NCBI GenBank assembly: GCA_949126835.1
Contig: OX421496.1
Location: 18,171,844-18,235,843, forward strand
Direction of reading: 5' to 3'
DNA: 64,000 nucleotides
Source of the DNA: Anisus vortex
Lineage: Eukaryota > Mollusca > Gastropoda > Planorbidae
Below are positions 1 through 13,100 of this stretch, piece by piece (position 1 is the first letter of the stretch; each line of letters begins with the position of its first letter). Both the position numbers and the translations under genes were made by a program. A model generated the notes under the pieces. It was given only the letters and a program-made list of their open reading frames with translations, ran no database searches and was not told where the DNA came from.

Positions 1-25
1 CATGTTTAAAGTCAGATGTTCTTAC

Positions 26-2462
26 CCAGTGTGTATTTTGTCCTTATTGATGGCAGTCAGTGCCTCATCAAAGCGATCCAAAAATAGCAGACTGATTATT
101 TTACAATTAAAAGCTGCAAATTCTTCAGGGTTTTGCTGAAGTACTAAGATGTGAAAACAAAATTATTCTTTCACTTGGTCAAAATTGGTTAACATATAAA
201 AATGTTATGTTTAAGTAATTAACATTTGTTAACAAAGATAATGAAGAAAAACTGAAGCTATTTAGGAACATAATCACATCACTTGTCTCCCTTTAATTTT
301 AGTGCTTTTTATTTTCACTAGGAGATGGGTTGAATTAATTTTATTTACACATGCCACATGTAAGGTAACCATTTTAAAAGTTTGGGTATTTTTATTTACA
401 ATTTTAAAATATTTAATGGAGTAAATGATTCACCTATTCAGTAAACAAAACTACATTTAGTTAAAACAGGCCTCTTACTATTTTAAATAGCATAACATCA
501 TGTTTTGAAAATCCTATTTGGTGTGAATTTATAAAACTAGACACCAAAAATAAACTTGAAGAGCCCCACGCCCACTACATACAGCTGTCTAAAAAAGTAA
601 GCACAGTTTTTTATACAACAAATTTGTGACGCAAAAATATAAAATTCACAAACTTAGACTATTGCATTCAAATATTTTATGCTTAGAGTAGAGGCTTAGA
701 ACATAAAATACATTATAACTACTTTATTAATGTAGTGAATTTTTGAAAATAACACATTTTTAGCGCTAATTCTATGAAAATTGATGGTATTTTGGCCATA
801 TTTTATCAAAGCATTAGGCAATGCTCATGAGAGGAAAAGTCTTTATTATTTTGATAATGCTAAGATAATAGTGATATTGAAAGCGTTGTAGAAGTTGAAT
901 AGGCTTTGAATAGGAGAATTTGAGTCCAATATGATGATTTCAAAATTTCTAGACAAACTATCGCAACCAATTGACGTATGTTCATTGGATTTTTTTTTTT
1001 TTTATTTTCCCTTTTAGTTATTAGTTAATTTTCATCTTTTCTGTTTGAATTAAACTTTATCTTTTAACTATGAAGAATTTAATTCAGTTGCTATGATATT
1101 ATTTTTATTATATAATTTTTAAAGTGAATTTATATAGGCTTTTTGTTTGTCTAATTTTTTTTTTATAGAGTTATTTGAAGTTATATGCAATTTGGCTTAG
1201 GGAAATTTGGAAATTATGGGCTGGTAACTGCTTAGGGCTGAAATGTTTAAAAACTGAAAAAGCCTTGCTACATTAACTTTTTACTAGTTTATAATTAATA
1301 GGCCTTTTGTTTTAAGTTTACTAGTTTAGGCCTAGTCTTAGTGAAGTTAGTCGGCTTAGATTTAGATGTAGGCATAGGTCATAGCATAAATGCTGCATAG
1401 GCCTAGTCTAGTTACTGTCATAGTATGAGTATGGTAAGGCATGGTAAGTCTTTTATCTTATCTTATACATTACAGACGCTCCTTCTAAAGAGAAGATTAT
1501 TGCGTCCTACGCTCATCCATGGTCCAAGTCTAGTCTTGCATTTTTATTAATGTTTTAAATGATGTTAAGTTACTGATTTTCCTGGTTTGTTCAGGCAACC
1601 CATTCCATGCCCGAATGCCACTCGGGAAAAAATAGTACTTATATGCATTTGTTCTCGCATAGGGGATAAGTAAAGTGTTTTTGTCTTTATGTTTATCTGA
1701 GCTTTGCAACAGGTTGTTATTGGGTTGTATTTCTAAATTAGAGTTTAATGCCTTATGTATTATTACTACTTTACTCTTTGCCCTTCTGTTCTCTAGTGTT
1801 TCTAGGTTTAGTGATTTGACTAATGGTGTTACTCTTGTCAATTGGGAAGATTAACTAGTTATGAACCTTGCAGCTCTTTTTTGAATTTGTTATAATTTTT
1901 TAATGTTTTCTTTAGTTGATGGGTCCCATACAGGTGCTGCATATTCTAGTATAGGTCTAACTAATGTGAGATAGCATTTTAGTTTTATATTATTACATTT
2001 GTAAAAGTTCCTTTTTATGAATCCTATTAATGTTTTGTTAGATTTTTTAATTAGAACTTGAAGAAGGCCTACTTCATCAATATGAGGGTTCCAAGATAAC
2101 TTGTCATTTATTATCACTCCTAGATACTTAGCATTATTAGTTTGAGTTAGTTCTTTACCAGTAACCCAGACAGTCTTGTCGCATCATCTAACAACGTCTT
2201 TAAACTTCTTATCACTCAGACTCAGACCGAGACTCACTCTCACTCACTACTCAGTTAGTTGACAAGATTCAGTAACTCGCACATGACATATGGTTGTTGT
2301 CATATTTGTTAACAAAGAATTTACTCTTCATTTCATAATTATATGTAGAATAAATTAACTATTACTTTTATTTGCTGTTCTTATAGCCTTTTCGTATTCC
2401 TGCTTCTGGCCGCATCGACTTAACTCAGCATATAAGTTCGGGGACGATGCTGGCTGCGCCAT
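26..2462 (-). CDS. SRP72: SRP72, signal recognition particle 72 kDa subunit, first two coding exons (partial)
   Basis: SRP72 is the RNA-binding scaffold subunit of the signal recognition particle and forms a heterodimer with SRP68 for co-translational targeting to the ER. Two coding exons are visible: exon 1 at 2462..2366 (ATG at 2462, 32 codons plus one base, donor GTAATA) and exon 2 at 143..26 (acceptor TTAG, donor GTAAGA, only one open frame). The splice joins in phase to read ...IRTANKILQQNPEEF.... The peptide follows the N-terminal TPR region of animal SRP72: LYAELSRCGQ corresponds to LWSEVNRYGQ in human, and FNCKIISLLFLDRFDEAL to LHCKVVCLIQNGSFKEAL. The intron of about 2.2 kb holds an antisense LINE copy (1444..2160). 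The gene continues beyond the left edge. Identification rests on remembered family sequence plus phase-consistent splicing. Confidence 0.85.
1444..2160 (-). mobile_element. CR1-like LINE family alpha, 5'-truncated copy in SRP72 intron 1
   Basis: The reverse strand is about 90% identical by eye to the 3' third of the longer LINE at 20540..23166. It encodes the end of the reverse transcriptase (peptides [10 protein letters not shown] and FPSGIRAWNGLPEQTRK), broken by frameshifts and stops, so it is dead. The 3' end carries the same short tandem tail of TAAGA units (read as TCTTA at 1448..1468). Truncation near 2160 is abrupt, as expected for incomplete target-primed reverse transcription. Confidence 0.85.
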
Positions 2463-2792
2463 GTTGACGTTAACAAACTACAATATTGACGCACTCTTTT
2501 TTTTAATTAGCAGTCGCAAATGGGTTCCGGTGTTTCTGCTACGTCAAAAGCAGCACTGGCCTAGAAATTAATATACGGCTGGGCATTGCAAGTCCTTTCA
2601 TTCTTTCGTGCATATAGGCCTACACTTTTCCCAAAATGTCACAACAGGCTTAGAACTACATTATTGTAACTTTAATTTTTTTCCAACCTCTTCCAACCCT
2701 ATACTTTTTGTCCCATATGCGACTGTTTTTTTAATAATATTATTAATTAAAAAATAACTCTAAAGTATAGGCTTATATATAGTATATGTATA

Positions 2793-3510
2793 GGGAGGCG
2801 TTATAAGGCGGATCCGCCGTATAACGCCCAGCGTCATACGGCGGATTTTTGCGTGAACTCGTGACCCATATTATACAGGATCTTTTCCACTGCCGACAAC
2901 GCGAAGCACTAATTTTTGGGAAGCGATATTCAAACAGCCGAAAGTGTATAATACCGAATTTACGAAAAATTGTGAGAGTTAGGCTATACTTATGACTTAA
3001 AACCTTATATTCTATTCTATAGTCTATAGTGACTCTATAGGCTTTTAATTAGGATCATATTCCTAGCTAAGTCCTAACCCTAACCGGGCCTAACCGTAAA
3101 ATCAATTTCTAATTGTGATTAAGTGACATAGGCCATAGTAATATGGTAACCTTTATGTTTGAATTAATGATAAACAATGACAAATGGTTACTTACAAAAA
3201 AATCACGAATTTAACTAAAAAATATTTATCGTTTTACTATAATTGAACGGAGTGATTACGGTGTATTTTTTTATAATACTAAAAAAAAAATTGGCGGAGC
3301 TGGCTGGATTTGAACCTGCGTCACCCCTGTTGACAGCGCAAGCTACTAACCATTGGGCCAACAAACCTTGTTCTAAATAGTACGAAAAAATAGTAATTAA
3401 GCATATAGGACCAGAAAAACAATTATGTATAATATAGGTCAGGAGTTCACGCAAAAATCCGCCGAATAACGCTGAGCGTTATACGGCGGATCCGCCGTAT
3501 AATCACTCCG
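2793..3510. mobile_element. 718-bp non-autonomous element with long palindromic inverted repeats
   Basis: Terminal inverted repeats of about 75 bp match between 2794..2868 and 3435..3509. Each arm contains its own palindrome built on TTATACGGCGGA and its complement, perfect on the right and with one mismatch on the left. The flanks share a 9-bp direct repeat ATATGTATA (2784..2792 and 3511..3519). Long inverted repeats plus a 9-bp duplication fit a Mutator-like (MULE) miniature element, but the flanks are AT-rich and the duplication could be chance. There is no transposase. A tRNA-like sequence lies inside. Confidence 0.7.
3283..3370 (-). repeat. tRNA-like (Pol III) sequence inside the inverted-repeat element
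   Basis: Read on the minus strand there is an A-box-like stretch (GGCCCAATGGTTAGT), then about 25 bases on a good B box (GGTTCAAATCC), then a run of ten T residues that could end Pol III transcription. The acceptor stem does not pair well, so this is a tRNA pseudogene or SINE head rather than a working tRNA gene. Confidence 0.5.
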
Positions 3511-6500
3511 ATATGTATATGTAGTTAAAGCCTAGTTATAGACCTATATAATATATAAAGAGAATAGAGAAGAAAAAAAAAGAAAGATAGAGTCAGTTAA
3601 TAGCAGTATAATGTATAGTGATACTAGCAATAGGCTTGTAATATCTTGGTAGGCCTACCATTCACATTAATATACGTTGAAAAAATAGTTTTAAATTATC
3701 CACCAGTTCAAAATTAACATATGAATATGTCATTGTCTTCTACTTCCATGATTCCAACATCTTACAATATTTCCCCCTTTCCCTCATCACCAAACTCTCC
3801 CTACTTTTCACCTCAAAATCCTTGCTACGCTATAGGCACCACTGTAATCTCAGTTTATAGGCAAATTTGTACAATGCACACTATCGAACACCACATGGAC
3901 CACATGAAGTATGTTTTATTGGGGCCCCATTCCGTTCTATAAGTCTCAAAGAAACATTAACTTTACTTACTTGCTGCCAAAGACTTGTGTGACTGCCTAA
4001 TACTAATATTGCTACACAATCGACATTTATCATTTATTATGGACACAGTGGGGTTAATTTAATATCCTATTTATTTTGTTAATCTGGATGAAAATAGGAT
4101 TATTTGAATTATTACAATAATTTAAACGTCAGAAAATTAACGAGCCACACACAATACAGGCTTAAAGAGAAAATTGAATGGCATTTCAAATTTACTTCAG
4201 AATTGTGTGCTTTAAGCTTAAGCCTATTTTGCATTTTATTAAGTCTTAAATAATGTACAGTAAATTCTGTTTATTTTCTTGATTAGATGCAGTGTAGTGT
4301 AGTGATGAGCAGTTTCAAATTAATAAACACCTAAGAGTTTTTTTTATATAAATCCTTTATATGCATTAACCCTTAGATATTGCCCATTGCAACACACAAA
4401 GTAAGAAAGAAAGAAAAGCCATGTTAATAAAAAGGCACATTAGCGTATAAGGGTTATAAAAGAAAAATCAATGAAAACTGAAATTGCATAATAATAGTGG
4501 CCTAACTCACTCTCAGTGAAACACTACACCTTGTAGTTAAAGGACTACCGCACAAGAAGCATGGGTCAGCATTATGATTGAGCTGTTAAAAAAGTATTAC
4601 TGTATTAGTGGTGGTGGAGAATTATGTTACATAATTTTAATTAGGGAGTAATAAAATGTTTTGGAGGAGGGATGGTGTAATATTTTTCCAGAAAATTGTT
4701 GACAAAATCAATGGTCAATGGTGTTTTCAGAGACACAGTTATCAGAGCTCTAATGGAAACTGTGAAAGTTGAAGCAGACAGCCATTTTGAACTCAACTTG
4801 GTCCATCAGGAAACAATCTCCCATCAGAGGATGGGCTTTTCTTACAGACATTGCCTTCCATGGAGCTTTGGGTGAAGGACAGAAGAACAAGACAGCAATC
4901 ATCTGACAGCCTGTCATCTGACACTCATTCTTTAGAATGCTTAGAAAGCAAAAATACTGGCTTCCTGTAACAGTGAACAGTGTTTAAATACTTGTTTAAA
5001 AAATATGGGAGGAAGGAATGGTTAACACAAAATACAAGTTAATACTGGGTGACTGAGTTTTACAATCCAAAGTTGTATAGCATAAAAATATTAAAAAAAA
5101 AAAACACAATTTATAAAATGTTAATATCAATAATTTTTTAATTATTAAATACAATCCATATATCAAACCATAGTTACTTTGAACAATTTATTTTACTTTG
5201 ACAATCACAGATCTTGACCACCAACATGTAGAAACTAAAATACTATGTCTTGAATTGCTTGGCCTGTATATATATATACATTATGTAGTGAAAACAAACA
5301 TGTTAATAAAACACACACACACTTCAGTGACATACGTATGAGTAAAATATTGCTTATACTTATACTGTTACTTTGCCACAAGTAAATTATTAAATGATTT
5401 TTGTTGGAAATAATAATACTCACATGCATATTTCTTTAAGAACAAACTAAATCTGAAGTACATTCTTAAAAATTATCCTTTTACGATAAATACATCTCTG
5501 AGAAAATCAGATAACTATAGGATAGAAATTTAATGCACACTATTTATATTCAAATATATGAAATGACAAAGCAGTAATAACAACATGAAACATTTATTTC
5601 AAAATGAACTATGATACTGAAATCATTCCTCATTGTATTAAAAATGAACTTTTTACAACTATAAATCAAAGAGAAAAAAATTCCATTTATACTTTTAAGA
5701 AATGTATGAGATTCTCTCAAGACTGAAGCGTAAACATCCACACATAAATATGTTTGTCTTGTATTCTGTTTTGTACAAGGTGAAATCTTTCATTTCTGTT
5801 ATCTTCTGAAAGCAGCAAATTTTATTTTATTTTTAAACACTTAAACAAGATTCTTAATCCAATTATTGTTTAACCCATGAATTAGTATTAGCATACATAA
5901 TCAAAGATTGGGAGGGGGATGTTTAAAATAATCATAACAATCTTTACATTAGCAAACTACTGGTATAACAAAAATATTGAAATGCATTTTAAAATATGAA
6001 ACTTATATACAGTAAAACCTGAATGAACAGACCTTGTATTATCAAAAATATTTCTATTTAACTTTTAAACCAAGAATTGATGTCAATTAAATCATTCGTT
6101 GCATTTTTAACATATAGGTGGGAAGTATTTACTAATAGTTGAAACAATCAGGACAAAAAAAAGAACCGATAATGTTGGTTATATTATTCAACTGTTAATT
6201 TTCTAAATGTCTCAATCATTCAGCACCCTTTTACAATCTCAACATATTTTTTTAACTGTGCTAGTTAAAGTCATGACATTTACTATTCATCTATTTACTC
6301 AAGTAAACTGTATAGAATTGAATTTACAAGTTTACTGCTTACTTGATAAAATGATCATAATAAAAATATGGTTCAATATGTAATACATTAAAATACTGAC
6401 CCATATTAATTAACTGACTTCCAGCTTTAAAAACAAGTCTCAGCTTAACTGGTCTGTTCAATACATATTTTACTGTACTTTAAGGAATGTAAACAAATGT

Positions 6501-6750
6501 AAATTTTTGTAAAGTATAAGTATAAATGACGAAAAAGAAAAAAATGGTTAAATAGTAAAGAACACTATACCAACAGATTTAATCTGTCCTGAAATATAAA
6601 AAGAGGGAATAAACTGAGTGCAAATAAAACCACTAGAAAGCACATTCTCAAGGAATTTGTTACCTCTACTTTATGATAAATGTCTTAATATTATATGATA
6701 TATGTAAGTAATCTAGGCCTTACCACACACCTATCTAAAAAAGCAAACAA
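3511..6750. other. AT-rich intergenic stretch with no supported gene
   Basis: No open frame here looks like a known protein. Short frames at 3721..3942 (Ser/Pro-rich), 5235..5429 and 5550..5741 have no recognisable domain. 4366..4457 resembles a tiny TTAA-type repeat (TTAACCCTTAGATA at one end, TATAACCCTTATA reversed at the other). 4730..4981 is locally more balanced in base content and is listed separately. The rest is AT-rich sequence with short homopolymers. Confidence 0.5.
4730..4981 (+). other. possible exon or gene remnant, unidentified
   Basis: This patch is less AT-rich than its surroundings and has acceptor-like TTTTCAG and TTTTCTTACAG motifs. Two plus-strand frames are open over long parts of it: one reads RALMETVKVEADSHF, the other MELWVKDRRTRQQSSDSL before a stop at 4979..4981. 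I recognise no family. It may be an orphan terminal exon, an untranslated region, or chance. Confidence 0.2.
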
Positions 6751-7840
6751 TTACCGTATATACTCGTGTATAAGTCACACTGGTGGATATGTCGCACTCC
6801 TAGTTTAAGATTTTTTTTCTTATATGTTGTCATTGACCCACGCATAAGTCGCACCCAGACTTCCAGGGGTTACACTGCCTTTTAACTTTTCAAAAATGCA
6901 TTCCTTTTGAACATAAAAGTTACTAAATATTCAACCTAATTTGGAAACTTTCCTGAAAAATGGTTTCAATGGTGCATAAGGCAAACATAATCAAATAAAG
7001 GCAAGTTCCTATCCCTATTGTCATACTAAAGTGGGTCAACAAAAAAAAAAATCTTTTGATGTGCGTCATTAGACTGAACGTCGCCCAGACGGTGAGGCAC
7101 CGTATTGACGACGCTTTATAAGTGACCTTATTACCATTATCATTGTTTGTAATGATTTCAAGCGCGACTACGTGACCGGCAATAAGCTGTGTTTATTTTC
7201 AACTCTTACTCTTACATGCAATTAATGAAAAATAAAACACACTATTTACATTTCACGCGTCATAGTTTTGGAAACATTGCTTAGACATGGCGCGGCGGAA
7301 TGCTAAACACTGCCTTATTAGTAGGCTATAGCCTGTAAGCCTAAGCTTTAGGTCCTAAATAAGATGCATCTTAGCTACTAGTCTACAAGCTAACCCTACC
7401 TACATTATTGACCTAGACAGGCTTTCACACATTTACGATTCTTTCCATACTGTAATATGCGTTCAATAAGCCTACCAAAAAAAATGCCGCCTTTAAACTT
7501 ATGCTACGTTTCGGCAATATAAAATCGGCTCAAAAGTTCAAAAGAAAAGGGGGTGGGTGTCAGGAAACCTAAATATTTGTCCATTTCAATTTCAGTTATA
7601 TAAGGATAGTAATATTTACACCGACGAAAGTTTTCTAAATGTAAAATGTAGGCCTACACATATCCTATGAATTCTACATCACTACTATCAACTATAGGGG
7701 TTATGTAGGAAACTTTATGACAGAGTAGTGATGTTTTACGAACTTTTCAAAAACAGTGTCGGGTGTATAAGTCGCACCCCTACTTTTTGTCAAAATTTTC
7801 GTTAAAAAAAGAGTGACTTATACGCGAGTATATACGGTAA
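6751..7840. mobile_element. 1.09-kb non-autonomous DNA transposon with inverted ends
   Basis: The two ends are inverted copies: TTACCGTATATACTCG at 6751..6766 and its complement at 7825..7840, continuing imperfectly through the motif TATAAGTCRCAC, which recurs near 6850 and 7768. The interior has higher GC and CpG than its flanks and no open frame of note. The ends resemble a widespread class of animal miniature elements starting ACCGTAT. The target duplication is ambiguous because CAATT/AATTG at the borders is itself palindromic. Confidence 0.7.
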
Positions 7841-10195
7841 TTGTAAATATCATTGGATGAAAATCTACACACTGTGCTATTAGTATGCATTCTAATACCA
7901 AAATATGCCTGTTAGTAAAATGATCTATATATACATGGGTTGGCAGTGCCTATATACCTTAGTATTCAGCTTATTTTAAAACTAAAGACAGTTTGTGCAT
8001 CCAGTTAATCTGAGTTATCTAAATTAAAATAATTTAAATACTATTAAATAATTCCAGTCAATGAATAAATAATAAATCTGACTTAGTGTTAGACTATTAT
8101 TCAATCCTACTACATAAGATAGTAATGTCAAAAAGATTTTTTAACAGGTAAGTCTTTTTTTTTATATAGTTTATGGGCAGAATTTGGACTTTGAAAAGTA
8201 ATACAACAGCCAGTCCATGTAGATCTAGATCATATAACAATATCAATAAATGAAGTGACAAGTGAATTATACTGTTCAAAACAATGCATTAATTCATAAA
8301 GCAAACAAATATGACTGAGGTGTTAATCAACACAGAGAGTCTCAACTATAGAAAACAATTAAATTTTCTTCCACATAGAAGACTACAACAAAAATGTTGC
8401 AATCACTGGCTAAAAGGAAAAAACTTTGGGTTCTACAAATTAATTGTTAAATATTTAAATACACAACTAGGATTAGTGACATTAGTTTGACAATACAAAG
8501 TAATAAAGCAGTTAATACAATACAGCATCCAGTAAAAAATATCTATACTATAGAAACACATTTTTTTTTTATTCTTGACTTGAGTAACTGCAATGCAGTT
8601 TTAAAACAATTACTAGTTGTCAATAGTTGTTTTTTTTTAAACACATTTAAGCTATTGTTTTGGTACATTTGAAAATAATGTATAAAAAATTATTTTAATG
8701 CACTTTTGAAAATTTTTAGCTTCGTAAAAGCAATTTTTCTACACAGGAAATGTAGATGAAATTATATTGGGATTTTGTTTTATTTAACAATAGATTTTTT
8801 TTAAGCAGTTAATACAGTTTGTTAGAACATATCTCTACAGACAATGGTGCCTAATAGGCTACTAATACTTACTAAAAAACAGAACAAACTTATCACATGA
8901 TGGCTCGGCCCAAGCATTTTTCATAACTTCCTGCACATTTTTTAATTAATGAAATCATTATTTTGTTTAATTTCACCAATACCTTTACACTGTTGTCAAT
9001 TGAATTAGTTAAAATGTAATATATTACCATTCAATAATATAAAAAAAAGATTTAATATCACTATTTTCAAGTTTCAACTGGAAAACAATGTCTTGTAATT
9101 GTGAAAAAAACAACTAAACAGGTTATATCATGAAAATTATAATAGATCATTTCATATTTGAGTAAATTATAAAAAATTCTTTGCATTTTAAAATGCGCAA
9201 GATGTAATTAAAAAAGCCGTGAAAAGGTGCAGGATCAACTGACCATCTGTTATTGAGGTTTCCACATTAAAAAAAAGTAAAGTCTCTTGACTTTAAACTA
9301 CCAAACAATTACTATGCACAGAATTTATCAGCTAACACACTAACAAACTTAAGTTAGCAAAATCTTATTCTTAACATAAAATTCAAAAGAAACTGCTAAA
9401 AATAATTTAACACAAAAAACATTGCACACAAACAATTATTAATGCAAATATTAGGAATTATTTGAAGGTGGGAATGAAGCGCCACAAATCTTGAATTATA
9501 GCTAGATTTTTTTAAATTTAAACCTTAAAGTGTATAGACATTTTTAGTAAACATTTTATAAAGACAAAGCTATTTTCAATTTAAAAATCATTATTGATGT
9601 TTGGTCAGCAATAGAATTTAGGAGACCTTGGTTTGGAGGATGAGTACTTGGTTTCTGGCAGTGTCCCTCCTTTAACATGTAATACTTGACCGTGATATTT
9701 AGATTAAAAACTAATTGAGTTAAAGCTTTTTTTATGCAGTACTGATTGACTATGAATAATTAAAGATACTTTTTATCTTTACGAAAAGCATAAAGACAGG
9801 TAAAATTCTAAATATATAATTAAAGGAATTCCTTGTAGTAAGGGCGGGTTGGCACTGAGAGACATGTTTTATCTACATCTGTATTTTTGTTACTATTTTA
9901 AGCTGACAATATTATAAGTTACTATTTTGCACTTTATTTAAACCAAATTAAATGATTCCTTGTGCCCAAATCTGGCAAACAAAAATTAAATATTCATGCC
10001 TTAGTATTGTGAGCAGAAAATGCTTATAACATCATTGAGTTGCCATTAAAATGAAACTGCTACAGCTTTGTTGAGCAGCTGTAATCAAAACGAACACAAA
10101 AAGCTAGCACCAAGAAAAGGTGTTTAAAAAAAACACTGATGTTTTCCGTGTGCATGGTTGCTCCTAAGATTGACTAATGCTGCAAACATTTTATC
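7841..10195. other. AT-rich stretch downstream of IDH3G; nothing else recognised
   Basis: The side next to 10195 should be IDH3G 3' untranslated sequence. A minus-strand AATAAA (9933..9938) about 260 bases past the stop is a candidate poly(A) signal. The remainder is AT-rich with no supported gene or repeat structure. Confidence 0.45.
9933..9938 (-). promoter_or_regulatory. candidate poly(A) signal for IDH3G
   Basis: AATAAA on the minus strand about 260 bases beyond the IDH3G stop. This is the first canonical hexamer I see in that direction. No transcript evidence is available. Confidence 0.35.
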
Positions 10196-13100
10196 TCACC
10201 ATGCTAATGTTTTTGGCTTGATATCATCAATGACAGCTTTAACAAAGTCCATTGTTGTTGCAGTGCCTCCAATGTCTGGTGTTCGGATCTGAAAAATAAA
10301 AAATAATTATTGTTACAAATATAAAATTTAATCCATAAAATTAGTTTGTTAATCAATACAAGTTTGCTAATATAACAGAACCTTCCTTCAGGGAGGAAAC
10401 ATCTTAAGTCTTTCATTCAGACCATTTGGGTCCCTAGGGCTAGTGAATTAGCATTGTCTAGATTCCAGGTCCACTGCACACAAAGCCCTTGTGTGGCCAG
10501 CACAATGATTTCTGAAAAACCCATTTCCTTTTTGAAACTATATGAGAAACATATTTCAACCTTTAAAATATTCTCTTTCAGTTTCAGATATGCTTTTGTT
10601 TTTTTTTTGTTTTTTATTTCTACCACTTTTCTTTATCTTCTTTTTAATAATAAACCATATTTTTATTAAATTCATTGATAGATTATTATTTAAACGAAAT
10701 TTGCTATGAAACATTTAGCATCTCTTGAATTGTATAAGAACTGATTGGACAATGCACTGCCAAAAAACTAGTTTCTTTCAAAACAGTTCATTAACACTGA
10801 AAGTGAACATGCAGCTGTTTCATCTTTTAACTAATTTTAATGCTTTACATGCACTAATTCTAAAAGTTCTTTAAAAAAAATATTTTTCATTACAAACCTG
10901 TTTATCACTAATAACAGTCAAAACTGACTCTCTGATTATTTTTGCATGCTCAGGATGTCTAAAAAGAAAAACAAAAAGAAACCCATTGATTAAATACAGA
11001 AAAAAGATGTGAAATTATAAAAATCATGATTAAACATGTCTGTTTTGATTACGTTAAATTAAAATGCCTGCAAATTCATAATATAAATATAAAGAATCCC
11101 TTTTAGATCATTTTAATCTAAACTGTTAATGAAATAGCATTCACTGGTTTCTGTGGCCATTGTATTCAAGCAGATTATGTTGCCAAAACAATAAACCAGC
11201 CACCTTTACTTTGTCTATCAAATGTGAGGTACATTGGGAAGACATAGGGATACTATCCAAGATTTATCATGGCAAAAAAATATTAAATTTAGCAGCAAGC
11301 CTTTTCAAATTTCAGCAATTGCAGTACTGATTTTAAATGTTTCTGTAAAAAAAACACTAATCCAAAGCTCTTACGCCCAGTGCGTATCATTGAAAGGGGT
11401 TAGTCAAGAATGGTTATTAGTCAAGTAAGGACCTAGTTCAATCGCAAAACCAGTAGGACTTGAGGGTAGTTGTTTTAGGGCCCTATTGTTAAAGTCTGTT
11501 AGAAAAAATTATTCTGTGTGGAACTATTGAACTATTTTATTATCTATTTATATTTGTATGTGCATTAAACAATAAAAGTAGGTAATATGTCAGACAAGAG
11601 TTATTGGGTGAATTGATGTTGAGTACATGCATGGATGATGTAGTCAGCCTGACGATTGATAAAAGGAAAATTCAGCATTTGGCAAATGTGTTAGTAAAAG
11701 AAGTATTTAGTTTTGTAATGATTGAAAGGTCTAAGAAAAATGTGAAACCAACCAAGTTGAATTACATAGATATATCTATGCATACTAATGCAAATGTATA
11801 CCTGGAAGCAGAATTATTTATAAAACACTAATTTAATTTAAGGAAGTAAAACCTACAAACAAGAATGAGCTAAAGGAAAGTTTTAATTTTAAAACAATAC
11901 ATCTTCTAAACAATGACAAAAGATAGTAAGTGTTATTAACTAATAAATAACGACTAACCCTAAATAAATCAGCATGTCACAACTAGCAAAGAGAAGTCCA
12001 GTAGGGTTGGCTATGTTTTTGTTCTTTAAGGATCTTCCAGAGTTACGAGTTCCCTGTGATATAACGTATTTGTTACAATTGTTTGGGTTTTTAAATATTT
12101 AATAATACATGAAAACATTAACATTATAAGGATTAATTAAAATTAACTAATCGTCATAAAAAGAAAGTGCTAACTGACCGACTCAAAAACAGCATATTTA
12201 TCCCCAATGTTCATTCCTGCAGACACACCAGCACCACCAATGAGACCTGATGCTATATTCCCCAATATATTTCCATACAGGTTAGGCATGAGCAAAACAT
12301 CAAACTGACTAGGGCGAGAGACCATCTAAAATTGGTGATACACAAATTAATATGTTTACATGTTGTTTTTTCTGCACCATTTATTTGTGTTTTAATATTT
12401 TTCTGAACCAATTATTTTTAAAACAAAAACAAACAAAAACAGAAGAGAATATGAATGCCAAATTTATAGTTTATAAAATGTATAATTATAAAACATAATT
12501 GATGAAAACACCACAAACCTGCATACTGGCATTATCAATAATCAAATCATTGAACTCTATAGTAGGATAATCTTTTGCAACTTCCCTACAACACTTTAAA
12601 AACAAGCCATCCCCTAGTTTCCTAAACAAAGAAACAACAATATAGATTTAATTATTTTAATGGCAATTATAAACGCACAAATCAATGACAATAAATATTA
12701 GGAGCATTTCATTTAAGGGCACAGGAAAATATTAAGCTTGCTGTAAACTACTTACATAATATTAGCTTTATGAATAGCAGTAACTTTCTTGCGATCATTT
12801 TCAACAGCATAATCAAATGCAAACTTGGCAATCTTTTTGCTTTTAGCTGCTGTGATTATTTTTAAGCTCTCAACCACACCTGGAACATTCTGTTTAATAT
12901 ACATAACATGTTTGAAAATAATCAAGTTTTGTAGATAACTGAAAATCCGGTACTTCCTTTAACTGAAATCAATTAAGTTGAAATGGAAAATAAAAGTACT
13001 AAAATACATGGAGGCACTATATCCTAGAAAAAACAGTCAATACATTTTGTCAACATATAATTCTTATATTTAGTTTAACTCTAGCTATCATTGCACAAAA

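Noticed and set aside
3283..3370. Functional tRNA gene
   Set aside because: A and B boxes and a T-run are present, but the acceptor stem does not pair and no clean anticodon arm is visible.
10417..10669. Overlapping frames of 69 and 71 codons on both strands
   Set aside because: They lie in an IDH3G intron beside the last exon and include a degraded SINE piece; no family resemblance.
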